From NCBI GenBank assembly GCA_934501435.1, contig CAKSTW010000006.1, forward strand, positions 62,001 to 126,000: a stretch of 64,000 nt of DNA. The letters are read 5' to 3'. The first letter of the stretch is position 1. Each line of letters opens with the position of its first letter. This stretch comes from an uncultured Eubacteriales bacterium. GTDB lineage: Bacteria > Bacillota > Clostridia > Oscillospirales > UBA644. The position numbers and the translations under genes were made by a program. The notes beneath the pieces are model-generated. The model was not told the DNA's origin. It was given only the letters and a program-made list of their open reading frames with translations, and searched no databases. Of the stretch, positions 27,491 to 35,680 are shown piece by piece.

Positions 27491-28519
27491 ATGAATTGCG
27501 AATTCAAAAGAAAACTGCCTGTACCCATGGAAATAAAAGAAATGTTCCCGGTAACGCACGAAATGTCACAGATCAAAACAAAGAGAGATATCGAGATCGG
27601 AGATATTTTCCGTGGAACTTCCGATAAATTTCTTCTTATTATAGGCCCCTGCTCCGCCGACAGCGAAGACCCCGTTATAGAATACATTTCACGGCTTCGC
27701 GAAGTCCAGGAAAAAGTAAAGGACAAAATTCTCATCATTCCGAGAATATACACAAACAAACCCCGCACTACGGGCGACGGATATAAGGGAATGCTTCATC
27801 AGCCCGACCCTCATGCCGCGCCCGATATGCTTGCGGGCATAATAAAGATCAGAGAACTTCACATGAGAGCGATAAAGGAAACCGGCTTTACCTGCGCCGA
27901 CGAAATGCTCTATCCCGACAATCACAGGTACCTTTCCGATCTGCTTTCCTATGTCGCGGTCGGAGCGCGCTCGGTTGAAAATCAGCAGCACAGACTCACG
28001 TCGAGCGCCATTGAAGTCCCCGTTGGAATGAAAAATCCGACAAGCGGAGACCTTTCGGTAATGATGAACGCAATAATCGCCGCGCAGCACAGCCACACCT
28101 TTATTTACAGAGGCTGGGAAGTCGAAAGCAAAGGAAATCCGCTCGCTCATGCGATTTTACGCGGAAGCACCGACGATCAGGGAAGAAACAGTTCAAACTA
28201 TCACTATGAAGAACTGCTCAAACTCTGCGAACTTTACGAAAGCAAGAATTTGCAGAACAGGGCGGTCATAATCGACGCAAACCACGCAAATTCGGGCAAG
28301 AAATATCTCGAACAGATACGCATAAGCAAAGAAGTTATCCACAGCAGAAACCACAACGAAAAATTAAAGAGTTTCGTCAAGGGGCTTATGATCGAAAGTT
28401 ATCTCGAAGACGGAAATCAGAAACCCGAAGACGGCGTTTACGGAAAGTCGATAACCGACCCTTGTCTCGGTTGGGAAAAGACAGAAAAACTCATCTACGA
28501 CATTGCGGACAAACTTTAA
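27491..28519 (+). CDS. aroF: 3-deoxy-7-phosphoheptulonate synthase (type I)
   Basis: DAHP synthase, the entry step of the pathway, 342 residues. It resembles the type I-alpha enzymes of the AroF/AroG/AroH group: LLIIGPCSADSEDP, RIYTNKPRTTGDGYKG, ADEMLYPDN, and DANHANSGKK near the metal site. Start ATG follows GGAGG, 15 bases after tyrA. Its place last in an operon led by pheA is unusual; entry enzyme and both branch enzymes share one control region. Which amino acid inhibits it cannot be told. Confidence 0.94.
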   Translation: MNCEFKRKLPVPMEIKEMFPVTHEMSQIKTKRDIEIGDIFRGTSDKFLLIIGPCSADSEDPVIEYISRLREVQEKVKDKILIIPRIYTNKPRTTGDGYKGMLHQPDPHAAPDMLAGIIKIRELHMRAIKETGFTCADEMLYPDNHRYLSDLLSYVAVGARSVENQQHRLTSSAIEVPVGMKNPTSGDLSVMMNAIIAAQHSHTFIYRGWEVESKGNPLAHAILRGSTDDQGRNSSNYHYEELLKLCELYESKNLQNRAVIIDANHANSGKKYLEQIRISKEVIHSRNHNEKLKSFVKGLMIESYLEDGNQKPEDGVYGKSITDPCLGWEKTEKLIYDIADKL

Positions 28520-28521
28520 TA

Positions 28522-28560
28522 AATATACCGCGGACAAACAATGTCCGCGGTATATTTTTT
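28522..28560 (+). terminator. Terminator of the aromatic operon
   Basis: Perfect 15-base stem AATATACCGCGGACA / TGTCCGCGGTATATT with a five-base loop and a final T-tract. A new promoter follows 13 bases later. Confidence 0.95.
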
Positions 28561-28572
28561 CGCCGTATTACC

Positions 28573-28601
28573 TTGACTGAACGCAGGTTTTGTGATATAA
28601 T
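28573..28601 (+). promoter_or_regulatory. Extended -10 promoter for rlmD operon
   Basis: TTGACT (28573-28578), 17-base spacer ending TGTGA, TATAAT (28596-28601). Confidence 0.88.
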
Positions 28602-28641
28602 ATACTATGAATAACGGAATTTTGACGAAGTGAGGCAAGGA

Positions 28642-30018
28642 ATGTTAAAAAAGAACGATATTGTTGAACTTACGGTAACGGATATGACCTTCGAAGGTCT
28701 CGGAGTCGCAAGATACACAGGCGAAGACCTTTCGGCATTTGTGATATTTATTCACGGGGCGGTCATCGGAGACATTGTCGATTGCAGAATAGTCAAAATT
28801 CTCAAAAACCATGCGTTTGCCATAATCGAAAATATAATCTCTCCGTCGGGCGACAGGATTCACCCCGCCTGCCCTTCTTTTTCGAAATGCGGCGGCTGCA
28901 CATATCAGAATATAAACTATGAAACCGAACTTCGCTATAAGAAAAACTGTATTGTCAACGCCTTTGAAAAAAACTGTCCGGATTATTGCTGCACCGTCGA
29001 AGACGTCGAACCGTCGCCATCTGTTTCGGGTTATCGCAACAAAGTACAGTACCCGATCTCTGCCGACGGCAATTTCGGTTTTTTCGCAAAACGCTCTCAC
29101 AGAATAGTTGATGTGAACGACTGTTTTCTTCAGGATCCGGACTTTGCAAAAATAATAAAGACAACGCAGGATTTCATAAAGAAATTCAATATAAAACCTT
29201 ATGACGAAACAACCGGGACAGGATTCGTAAGACATCTCTATTTAAGGAAAGCCCATGCGACAGGCGAGATAATGGTCTGCCTTGTAACAACGGGCAGCGG
29301 ACTTCCGCATAAAGAGCAGTTCACCTCCGCGATCGCGGAAAATAAAAATGTAAAGAGCATATACCTTAACATAAACAAACGCAGAGACAATGTGATCCTC
29401 GGCAGAGACTGTATCCTTATATGGGGTTCGGAAACGATTACCGACATACTCTGCGGTCTGAAGTTCCGAATTTCTCCCCTCTCGTTTTATCAGACAAACA
29501 GCGAGCAGGCCGAAAATCTTTATAATTTTGTAACCGAAAGCGGCTTTCTGACAGAAAACGGCATTCTGCTCGACGTCTGTTCCGGAATAGGAACAATAAC
29601 GCTTGCGGCGGCCCGAAAAGTAAAACACGCGTACGGAGTCGAAATCGTTCGTTCCGCCGTCGAAAATGCCGTTGCAAACGCCGCGGCAAACAAGATAAAA
29701 AACGCTGAATTTTTCCTTTCGGACATGAGCGAGATCTCCGAGCTGCATGACCTTTTTGCGGTTGGATCGCCGAACGTCGTAACTCTCGACCCGCCTAGAA
29801 AAGGACTTACCGAAGAAACAATAGCCGCCTTGAAAGAATATCTTCCCGATAAGATCGTATACATATCCTGCAACCCCGCGACCCAGGCACGGGATATTCA
29901 GAGACTTAACGAAGACGAAAAACGCTATAAGATCGAAAGAATAAAGCCTTTCGATATGTTCCCGAGAACGGGGCATGTGGAGTGCGTTTGTTTTATGACT
30001 TTGATAAAAAATCAATGA
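28642..30018 (+). CDS. rlmD: 23S rRNA (uracil-5-)-methyltransferase, RlmD/RlmCD type
   Basis: A 458-residue SAM-dependent RNA methyltransferase of the TrmA/RumA family. N-terminal TRAM domain (about 1-58), iron-sulfur motif CPSFSKCGGC (about 78-87), SAM motif LLDVCSGIGTITLAA, and catalytic motifs DPPRKG and SCNP (nucleophilic Cys). I choose ATG 28642 behind GTGAGG. In Firmicutes family members methylate 23S rRNA U747 and/or U1939; which one applies here is inferred. It leads a likely three-gene operon. Confidence 0.92.
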   Translation: MLKKNDIVELTVTDMTFEGLGVARYTGEDLSAFVIFIHGAVIGDIVDCRIVKILKNHAFAIIENIISPSGDRIHPACPSFSKCGGCTYQNINYETELRYKKNCIVNAFEKNCPDYCCTVEDVEPSPSVSGYRNKVQYPISADGNFGFFAKRSHRIVDVNDCFLQDPDFAKIIKTTQDFIKKFNIKPYDETTGTGFVRHLYLRKAHATGEIMVCLVTTGSGLPHKEQFTSAIAENKNVKSIYLNINKRRDNVILGRDCILIWGSETITDILCGLKFRISPLSFYQTNSEQAENLYNFVTESGFLTENGILLDVCSGIGTITLAAARKVKHAYGVEIVRSAVENAVANAAANKIKNAEFFLSDMSEISELHDLFAVGSPNVVTLDPPRKGLTEETIAALKEYLPDKIVYISCNPATQARDIQRLNEDEKRYKIERIKPFDMFPRTGHVECVCFMTLIKNQ

Positions 30019-30028
30019 GGAAATCAAA

Positions 30029-30868
30029 ATGAAGATCAAATTTTTACGCTTCCCCGATTTCAAAACAAAAGCCGTAACTTTAAGTTACGACGACGGCGTA
30101 GAACAGGACGTTAAACTTGTCGAGATGATGTCCGACTACGGTTTTAAGGGTACTTTTAACCTTAACAGCGGCTGTTTTGCAAAACCCGGAACAAAATATT
30201 CCGACAATACCATTTACGACCGCAGACTGCCCGCAAAGGAAGCGATTTCTCTTTACAAAAAGCATAATATGGAAATAGCCTGCCATTCGCAGACGCATAC
30301 GTTTCTTGAAAGACTCCCCTCTTCTCTGGCTCTTGAAGAGATTCTTTCCGACCGATGTTGTCTCGAAAAACTCGCAAAAATCCCCGTTCACGGTCTTGCG
30401 TATCCGTTCGGAACTTATTCAGACGAAACGGTCGCAGCTTTGAAGGCGGCAGGCATATTCTACGCGCGGACCACGGCGTCGAGCGGCAAATTTTCCGTTC
30501 CGACCGATTGGTTAAGACTTGATCCGACGTGTCACCATAACGATAAAAACCTGTCAGGTCTTATTTCCGAATTCAAAGACGAAGACGTGGGCGCCGACCC
30601 GATGCTCTTTTATCTTTGGGGTCACAGTTATGAATTTGACGCCGACAAAAACTGGAATGTAATCGAAAATTTTTTCAAGTCGCTTTCCGACCGCCCGGAC
30701 ACATGGTACGCAACAAACATTGATATTTACAACTATATAAGAGCCTATGAATCCCTCGATTTTACTCTCGATATGAACTATGTTCACAATCCGTCAGCCC
30801 TCGACGTCTATATACTCGTCAAGGGAAACCATGTAAAAATTCCGAGAGGAAAAACCGTTAAAATTTAG
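30029..30868 (+). CDS. Polysaccharide deacetylase family protein (NodB/CE4)
   Basis: A 279-residue protein with CE4 motifs: LSYDDGVEQD (metal and base Asp pair), HSQTHTFL (metal His residues), and AYPFGTYSD. There is no signal peptide, so it is probably cytoplasmic, unlike wall-acting deacetylases. This type is widespread in clostridial genomes beside carbohydrate genes; the substrate is unknown. Start follows GAGG; ten bases after rlmD. Confidence 0.88.
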   Translation: MKIKFLRFPDFKTKAVTLSYDDGVEQDVKLVEMMSDYGFKGTFNLNSGCFAKPGTKYSDNTIYDRRLPAKEAISLYKKHNMEIACHSQTHTFLERLPSSLALEEILSDRCCLEKLAKIPVHGLAYPFGTYSDETVAALKAAGIFYARTTASSGKFSVPTDWLRLDPTCHHNDKNLSGLISEFKDEDVGADPMLFYLWGHSYEFDADKNWNVIENFFKSLSDRPDTWYATNIDIYNYIRAYESLDFTLDMNYVHNPSALDVYILVKGNHVKIPRGKTVKI

Positions 30869-30885
30869 GCTCGGAAGGAGATTCC

Positions 30886-31506
30886 GTGTTTGATAATATA
30901 AAAGAGGAAATAAATAATATAAAAGAAAGAGACCCCGCCGCAACCTCTTCCGCTCAGGTTTTCTTTCTCTATTCGGGATTCCGCGCCGTTATGTGGCACA
31001 GAGTCGCACATTGGTTCTATAAAAGAAAACATTATTTTATCGCAAGATATATTTCGCAGAGAACAAGACACAAGACGGGTATTGAAATCCACCCGGGAGC
31101 AACGATCGGCAAGCGTTTCTTTATCGACCACGGTATGGGAGTCGTTATCGGCGAAACGACCGAAATAGGCGACGACTGCACTATTTATCAGGGCGTTACT
31201 CTCGGAGGTACCGGAAAAGACACGGGGAAAAGACACCCGACGCTCGGAAACAACGTATTGGTCGGCGCGGGCGCGAAAGTTCTCGGCCCTTTCAAGGTCG
31301 GCGACAATTCAAAAATCGCCGCGGGGGCGGTTGTTCTGAGCGAAGTTCCTCCGAATTCCACCGCCGTCGGAATTCCCGCAAAGGTAGTCAAGAAAGCGGA
31401 ACCCGCCGTTCCGTCAAAAGATATGGACCAGATCCACATTCCCGACCCGACAGCGATCGAGCTCGAGGAAATTCAGAAAAAAATCGAAGAACTCGAAAGA
31501 AAATAA
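30886..31506 (+). CDS. cysE: Serine O-acetyltransferase
   Basis: First step of cysteine synthesis from serine, 206 residues. Left-handed beta-helix hexapeptide repeats from about residue 66 (GIEIHPGATIGKRFFIDHG), GVTLGGTGKD, RHPTLGNNVLVGAGA and final AAGAVVL pattern. GTG start behind AAGGAG. The 30-residue N-terminal helix is shorter than in E. coli, as usual in Firmicutes. The C-terminal tail is acidic and charged (EELERK), without the usual last Ile. No cysK is nearby. Confidence 0.94.
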   Translation: MFDNIKEEINNIKERDPAATSSAQVFFLYSGFRAVMWHRVAHWFYKRKHYFIARYISQRTRHKTGIEIHPGATIGKRFFIDHGMGVVIGETTEIGDDCTIYQGVTLGGTGKDTGKRHPTLGNNVLVGAGAKVLGPFKVGDNSKIAAGAVVLSEVPPNSTAVGIPAKVVKKAEPAVPSKDMDQIHIPDPTAIELEEIQKKIEELERK

Positions 31507-31512
31507 ATACAG

Positions 31513-31542
31513 TAAGAACCTCAGAAATGAGGTTCTTTTTTT
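31513..31542 (+). terminator. Terminator after cysE
   Basis: Stem AAGAACCTCA with TGAGGTTCTT, three-base loop GAA, and a T-tract. Confidence 0.88.
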
Positions 31543-31612
31543 ATGCAGGTATCCGTTTTTACAAAAAGCGACAGCGGTTATCTGCTATATTATTTATAAA
31601 GGACGTGATAGT

Positions 31613-31948
31613 ATGGAATATCAGATAAACAACGGAATATTAAGAATATATCTTTCGGGAGACATCGACCATCACAGCGCGGGAGAAATAAGAAAAGAAA
31701 TCGACCGGCTCATATTGCAAAGCGAGCCGCAGGAAGTCGTGCTGAATTTCAGAAGAGTTCAGTTTTGCGACAGCAGCGGAATCGCCGTAGTTCTCGGCAG
31801 ATACAAACTCTCGGTAAGCGAAGGTTTTACTCTCGCCCTTGAAGAACTGCCGTCGTCGGTCGAAAACATATTCAGACTTTCAAAAATCGACAACCTCGTA
31901 GAATTCAGAAAAAAGGAGAAAATTTCAAATGCAAAAATCCGTAACTAA
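31613..31948 (+). CDS. spoIIAA: Anti-sigma-F factor antagonist
   Basis: A 111-residue STAS-domain protein. The phosphoacceptor motif CDSSGIAVVLGRYK carries the regulatory serine equivalent to Ser58 of Bacillus SpoIIAA. It releases sigma-F from SpoIIAB in the forespore. First gene of the classic spoIIA operon; an AGGACGTGAT site precedes the ATG. I could not find a convincing sigma-H promoter in the 105 bases upstream. Confidence 0.95.
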   Translation: MEYQINNGILRIYLSGDIDHHSAGEIRKEIDRLILQSEPQEVVLNFRRVQFCDSSGIAVVLGRYKLSVSEGFTLALEELPSSVENIFRLSKIDNLVEFRKKEKISNAKIRN

Positions 31949-32363
31949 TTCAATAGACTTTTCAATGCCGAGCAGATCCGTAAACGAAAGTCTTGCAAGA
32001 ACACTGGTATCGGCTTTCGCAATGCAGGCAGACCCGACAATAGAGGCGATTTCGGAACTCAAAACCGTAATTTCGGAAGCCGTGACAAACGCGATAGTCC
32101 ACGGATATAAAAACGCAGACGGGATAATACATATCAAAGCGACCCTTTACGAAGACAAAACAATAAAAATCGTCGTAAAAGACAAAGGGGTCGGGATTTC
32201 CGACATCAAAAGAGCCATGGTTCCCCTTTTCACAACCGGAAGCGACGAACGCGCCGGTATGGGGTTTACCATTATGGAGACTTTTTCGGACAGGCTCCGC
32301 GTTTCTTCAAGAGAAGGCAGAGGCACTTCCGTTTATATTGAAAAATCACTGAAAATAAAATGA
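31929..32363 (+). CDS. spoIIAB: Anti-sigma-F factor and serine kinase
   Basis: A 144-residue GHKL-ATPase: SEAVTNAIVHGYKN (N box), VKDKGVGISD (G1) and GSDERAGMGFTIME (G2/ATP lid). It binds sigma-F and phosphorylates SpoIIAA. Its AAGGAG site lies within the end of spoIIAA, which it overlaps by 20 bases, so translation is coupled and stoichiometry is fixed as in Bacillus. Confidence 0.96.
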   Translation: MQKSVTNSIDFSMPSRSVNESLARTLVSAFAMQADPTIEAISELKTVISEAVTNAIVHGYKNADGIIHIKATLYEDKTIKIVVKDKGVGISDIKRAMVPLFTTGSDERAGMGFTIMETFSDRLRVSSREGRGTSVYIEKSLKIK

Positions 32364-33064
32364 CGGACAACCTCACGCTCTTAAAAGAACTCGAAAAAGC
32401 ACCCGAAGAAAACGAAAGTTTACTTATCGGGCAGAATATGGGGCTTGTAAAAGCCGTCGCCAAAAGGTTCTCTTTCAGCGGAACGGAATTTGAAGACCTT
32501 GTTCAGATAGGTACGATAGGGCTACTGAAAGCAATCAGGAACTTCGACCCGTCGAGAGGTCTTGCACTTTCAACCTACGCCGTTCCCGTTATCGCGGGAG
32601 AAATAAAAAAATATCTCAGAGATAACGGCGCTGTAAAAGTCAGCCGCAGTCTGCGCGAACAGTTTCTGAAATTACAGAGAGCAAAAGAAAAACTTTCGAA
32701 AAAACTCGAAAGAAGCCCGACTGTATCGGAATTATCGGAGGAAACGGGTATTCCCGTCGAAGAAATACCGCTGGTATCCGACGCGGGAAGCGTCCCCTGC
32801 TCTTTTGACGACCCGATAGGTTCCGACGGCAAGACGACGGTTGCAGACACCGTCAAGGCAAAAGACGGAAACGACCTCGAAAATTTTGCGTTGAAAGAAA
32901 TAATAAACACCCTGCCCCCGCAGGAGCGAAAAATAATCACTCTGCGCTATTTCCTCGAAAAAACACAACAGGAAACAGCCGCAATTCTCGGAACGTCGCA
33001 GGTTCAGATCTCAAGAAAAGAGAAAAAAATACTTGCGGAAATCAGGGAAAAACTCTCCGGCTGA
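32360..33064 (+). CDS. sigF: Forespore sigma factor F
   Basis: A 234-residue sigma-70 family protein with region 2 (FEDLVQIGTIGLLKAIRNFD), region 3 and a region 4 helix-turn-helix (QQETAAILGTSQVQISRKEK). ATGA overlap with spoIIAB. It directs early forespore transcription. The intact three-gene operon supports true sporulation capacity, although other essential sporulation genes are outside the window. Confidence 0.96.
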   Translation: MTDNLTLLKELEKAPEENESLLIGQNMGLVKAVAKRFSFSGTEFEDLVQIGTIGLLKAIRNFDPSRGLALSTYAVPVIAGEIKKYLRDNGAVKVSRSLREQFLKLQRAKEKLSKKLERSPTVSELSEETGIPVEEIPLVSDAGSVPCSFDDPIGSDGKTTVADTVKAKDGNDLENFALKEIINTLPPQERKIITLRYFLEKTQQETAAILGTSQVQISRKEKKILAEIREKLSG

Positions 33065-33099
33065 CAACTGCCTTTCAAGCTCCACCTCCAAACCGACGC

Positions 33100-33128
33100 T
33101 TGACTTATATATGCTTTTATGATATAAT
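33100..33128 (+). promoter_or_regulatory. tRNA-Leu promoter
   Basis: TTGACT (33100-33105), 17-base spacer ending TGA, TATAAT (33123-33128), eight bases before the tRNA. Confidence 0.9.
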
Positions 33129-33136
33129 AAATCCAC

Positions 33137-33221
33137 GCGGGTATGGCGGAACTGGCAGACGCGCCAGACTTAGGATCTGGTGTCTACGTACGTGGGGGTT
33201 CAAGTCCCTTTACCCGCACCA
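33137..33221 (+). tRNA. tRNA-Leu (anticodon UAG)
   Basis: An 85-base class II tRNA. Acceptor GCGGGTA pairs with TACCCGC; anticodon stem CCAGA/TCTGG (33164-33168, 33176-33180) encloses loop CTTAGGA with anticodon TAG at 33171-33173, reading CUA and probably other CUN codons. A long variable arm and TTCAAGTCC T-loop follow. The 3' CCA is encoded (ends 33221). Confidence 0.97.
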
Positions 33222-33257
33222 ACAAAAAAAGCACTTGCTTTCGCAAGTGCTTTTTTT
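33222..33257 (+). terminator. Terminator after tRNA-Leu
   Basis: A-tract, stem GCACTTGC / GCAAGTGC, four-base loop, seven T residues. Confidence 0.92.
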
Positions 33258-33490
33258 GTTATATTCACCTCATGGCGAGCGATATTGCCTTACAACAACA
33301 ATATAGCCGACTTGGTCGTGTGATAATAACTACGCGAGTGTGAGCGACAATATAATATTCCGGTGAGCAAAGTAAGCAATATCACTTTTGCCACTTGATA
33401 CTGAATTTATGTGAAAACTTAAATTCATATTCGATGCGAAAAAACCTTTTTATGGTTCTCCCACATATCAGCCATAATCTTTTACAAAGG
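33258..33490. other. Non-coding stretch with imperfect inverted repeat
   Basis: This 230-base stretch holds no supportable gene. GATATTGCCTTAC (33281-33293) and GTAAGCAATATC (33372-33383) form an inverted repeat with one bulged base. Composition is more AT-rich and less purine-patterned than the flanking genes. It may be a decayed small mobile repeat inserted beside the tRNA, but I see no transposase or clear target duplication. Confidence 0.45.
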
Positions 33491-34303
33491 TTATTTTTTT
33501 GTTTTTGCCGCCATGGTCACAATATCTCCGACTCCGTTAAGGACCACGGTCGGGCGGTAAGCGTAAGTTTTAAGGGTCTCTTTGGTCGAAACGCCCGAAA
33601 GGACGAGAACCGTAGACATACCGCTTTCCATTCCCGAAATGACGTCGGTATCCATACGGTCGCCGACCATAACCGCCTCGGCGGAATGGCAATGAAGCAG
33701 GCGAAGTCCCGTTCTCATCATCAGGGGGTTCGGTTTTCCGCAGAAATACGCCTGTTTACCGGTCGCCATTTCGACGGGGGCTATCAGCGCGCGGCATGCG
33801 GGCGCAATTCCCTCTTCGATAGGACCCGAAACGTCGGAATTTGCGCCGATGAGTTTTGCTCCCGCCATAACGAGATTGGTGGCTTTTGTCAGCGTATCAA
33901 GAGAGTAGGAACGTCCCTCGCCCACGACTACATAATCGGGATTTACGTCGTTCATGGTAATTCCGGCGTCGTAAAGCGCGTTGAGAAGCCCGGCCTCGCC
34001 GATAGCAAAGACCGAACAGCCGGGAGCCTGTTCCTTGAGAAACGCCGCCGTCGCCAGAGCGCTAGTGTAGAAATGCTCCTCTGAGACATCAAGCCCCATA
34101 CGGGCAAGTTTCTGATTAAGTTCCCTCGGAGTATATCCGCTGTTATTTGTCAGGAAAAGATATTCTTTGTTTTCATCATGAAGCCACTTAATAAATTCCG
34201 CGACCCCGGGTAAGATACGGTTTCCGTGATAGATGACACCGTCCATATCACATATAAAACCTTTTTTTTCGTTAAAATCTATTCTTTTCAGCAGATTATC
34301 CAT
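33491..34303 (-). CDS. HAD superfamily (NagD-like, subfamily IIA) phosphatase
   Basis: A 270-residue hydrolase. Motif I DMDGVIYHG (nucleophile Asp19 and acid Asp21), motif II FLTNNSG, motif III CGKPNP (Lys), and motif IV VGDRMDTDV. This order is that of HAD-IIA enzymes such as NagD and 4-nitrophenylphosphatase-like proteins; physiological substrates may include sugar phosphates or nucleotides. The start follows AAAGGAGGTAAG. Monocistronic promoter at 34330-34358. Confidence 0.93.
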   Translation of the reverse strand: MDNLLKRIDFNEKKGFICDMDGVIYHGNRILPGVAEFIKWLHDENKEYLFLTNNSGYTPRELNQKLARMGLDVSEEHFYTSALATAAFLKEQAPGCSVFAIGEAGLLNALYDAGITMNDVNPDYVVVGEGRSYSLDTLTKATNLVMAGAKLIGANSDVSGPIEEGIAPACRALIAPVEMATGKQAYFCGKPNPLMMRTGLRLLHCHSAEAVMVGDRMDTDVISGMESGMSTVLVLSGVSTKETLKTYAYRPTVVLNGVGDIVTMAAKTKK

Positions 34304-34329
34304 AAAATCTTACCTCCTTTGATAACACA

Positions 34330-34358
34330 ATTATACCACCTGTATCGGAAAATTTCAA
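34330..34358 (-). promoter_or_regulatory. Promoter of the HAD phosphatase gene
   Basis: Minus strand: TTGAAA (34358-34353), 17-base spacer ending TGG, TATAAT (34335-34330). Confidence 0.85.
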
Positions 34359-34385
34359 CAGATATTCAAAGGATACATATTTTTT

Positions 34386-35384
34386 TCATATTTTCCCGTC
34401 GGTCTGATATAAAAGGATTTCAAGGATAAGTTTTTCAGCCGCCTTTATCTCACAAAGCCCGTCTCTTATTATCGGTAGGAGAGAGGGTCTGCGTTTCAGA
34501 CAATGAGCGGCAAAAAGCAGGCGAAGCCTGTTTGCGTTTTCGACAAGTCCGTTGTATTTGTCGGAGAGAAAAGAATCCATGCCGAAAGCCTTTTCGATAA
34601 GAGTTATCCTCTCATACATTCCCCTTTTATGCTCCCATATCACGCGCATAAAACGTCTGTCGGTACGGTCGTACGGAATACTTTCGGAAAAGAGTTTTTC
34701 AACATATTTTGCGGCATAATCCATAACGACGATGCCGTAAGCGGGGGCTTCCGTATTCGCGGGATATTTTTCGAGAGACGAATCCATGTATTCCCGTATG
34801 TTTTCAAGCGCCCTCTTCGGCAAAAATTCAACTTGTTCTTTTGTCGGCTTTACGCCCTCAATATAACCGTAATTCCAGCGGTTCTGCATTGATTTCACTG
34901 ATTTTCTGAAACTTTCCCACGGCGTTCTGAATTTTTTCAGCAGCCAGCTTTCGTCATAGGCGTAAACGGTAAAAGTCTTATCATTACGGTCATATCCGCA
35001 TATCATTCCGTCATGATCGAAATGCCTTTCCCCGTAAAAGCTCTTTCCTTTGATATAATAATCGTCGGTGCCGCCGAAACAGACGTAATAGCCGTTATCA
35101 ATAAGATTTATAATAAGATAATCGGAATATCCGCCGAGATACCGCAGGTCGTGATAAACGCGCGTAAAATACGGGCAGACGTCCCATGACGTGTTTTTGA
35201 TCCCGATTCGGGGAGTTGTGCAGTCGGTAACCGCAAATTCCCTGTCGCAGGAAAGAATTACGCCCTCGTTAAGAAACCAGTTTCCGATCGACGGATTTCC
35301 GGTAATTATCGCCCCGGCTATTGCCTGATTGTGATAGGTCGAATAGAAAGGCTCCGTAAGGGGCAGTTCCGCACTACGCCTCAT
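34386..35384 (-). CDS. BtrH-like acyltransferase/C39-fold protein paired with an ACP
   Basis: A 332-residue cytoplasmic protein. I recognise it with moderate confidence as resembling the N-terminal domain of butirosin biosynthesis protein BtrH, an acyltransferase that takes its acyl group from an ACP. Support: N-terminal block LTEPFYSTYHNQ, a papain-like block HFDHDGMICGYD (His124) followed by YAYDE (Asp144), and overlap with an ACP gene. The usual N-terminal cysteine position seems occupied by His-Asn, so the catalytic residue is unclear. The C-terminal half (180-332) is mostly helical and unrecognised. ATG 35384 or TTG 35393 could start it; both lie inside the end of the ACP gene. No NRPS, PKS or ligase gene is in the window. 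Confidence 0.6.
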   Translation of the reverse strand: MRRSAELPLTEPFYSTYHNQAIAGAIITGNPSIGNWFLNEGVILSCDREFAVTDCTTPRIGIKNTSWDVCPYFTRVYHDLRYLGGYSDYLIINLIDNGYYVCFGGTDDYYIKGKSFYGERHFDHDGMICGYDRNDKTFTVYAYDESWLLKKFRTPWESFRKSVKSMQNRWNYGYIEGVKPTKEQVEFLPKRALENIREYMDSSLEKYPANTEAPAYGIVVMDYAAKYVEKLFSESIPYDRTDRRFMRVIWEHKRGMYERITLIEKAFGMDSFLSDKYNGLVENANRLRLLFAAHCLKRRPSLLPIIRDGLCEIKAAEKLILEILLYQTDGKI

Positions 35385-35613
35385 CGTCCGCAATATATTT
35401 TTTCACTAATGAAAAAACATCGGAGACCGTTATCAACGCCGTCGGGTCGAGATCCGATTCGTCAAAAGTTATACAGAATGCTTTTTCGGCTTCTATGAGA
35501 AGAGTTACGAGGGCGAGACTGTCAAGAAAAAGATCCTCCTTGAGCCGCGCGGACGCCGTCGGGGACGGTTCGGACGATAAGCCCGTCAGAATATTTATTA
35601 TTTTTTCTTCCAT
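35374..35613 (-). CDS. Stand-alone acyl carrier protein
   Basis: A 79-residue acidic helical protein of ACP size. The DSLALVTLL motif provides the phosphopantetheine serine (Ser32). The sequence is distinct from fatty-acid AcpP, whose usual motif is DSLDTVEL, and no fatty-acid genes are nearby. It overlaps the BtrH-like gene by 11 bases from the ATG start (20 from the TTG start), which strongly suggests the two proteins function together. Its ribosome-binding site GAAAGGAA lies in a hairpin loop (35612-35639). Confidence 0.85.
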   Translation of the reverse strand: MEEKIINILTGLSSEPSPTASARLKEDLFLDSLALVTLLIEAEKAFCITFDESDLDPTALITVSDVFSLVKKYIADDEA

Positions 35614-35639
35614 ATTTACACTTCCTTTCGTGTAAATAT
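35612..35639 (-). promoter_or_regulatory. Perfect hairpin displaying the ACP ribosome-binding site
   Basis: ATATTTACAC (35612-35621) and GTGTAAATAT (35630-35639) form a perfect ten-base inverted repeat. The eight-base loop, GAAAGGAA in the mRNA, is the ribosome-binding site, and the stem includes the first two bases of the ATG. It could control translation or be a protein operator. Confidence 0.7.
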
Positions 35640-35680
35640 TTTAGAAAACAAAGCGGAAAATTGCTGTCCTCAATAAAAAC

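Noticed and set aside
31507..31612. Sigma-H promoter before spoIIAA
   Set aside because: No convincing AGGAWWW...GAAT pair at the right spacing could be found; the promoter may deviate or lie elsewhere.
33100..33306. Short open frame across the tRNA gene
   Set aside because: It is read through tRNA-Leu and its terminator; chance frame.
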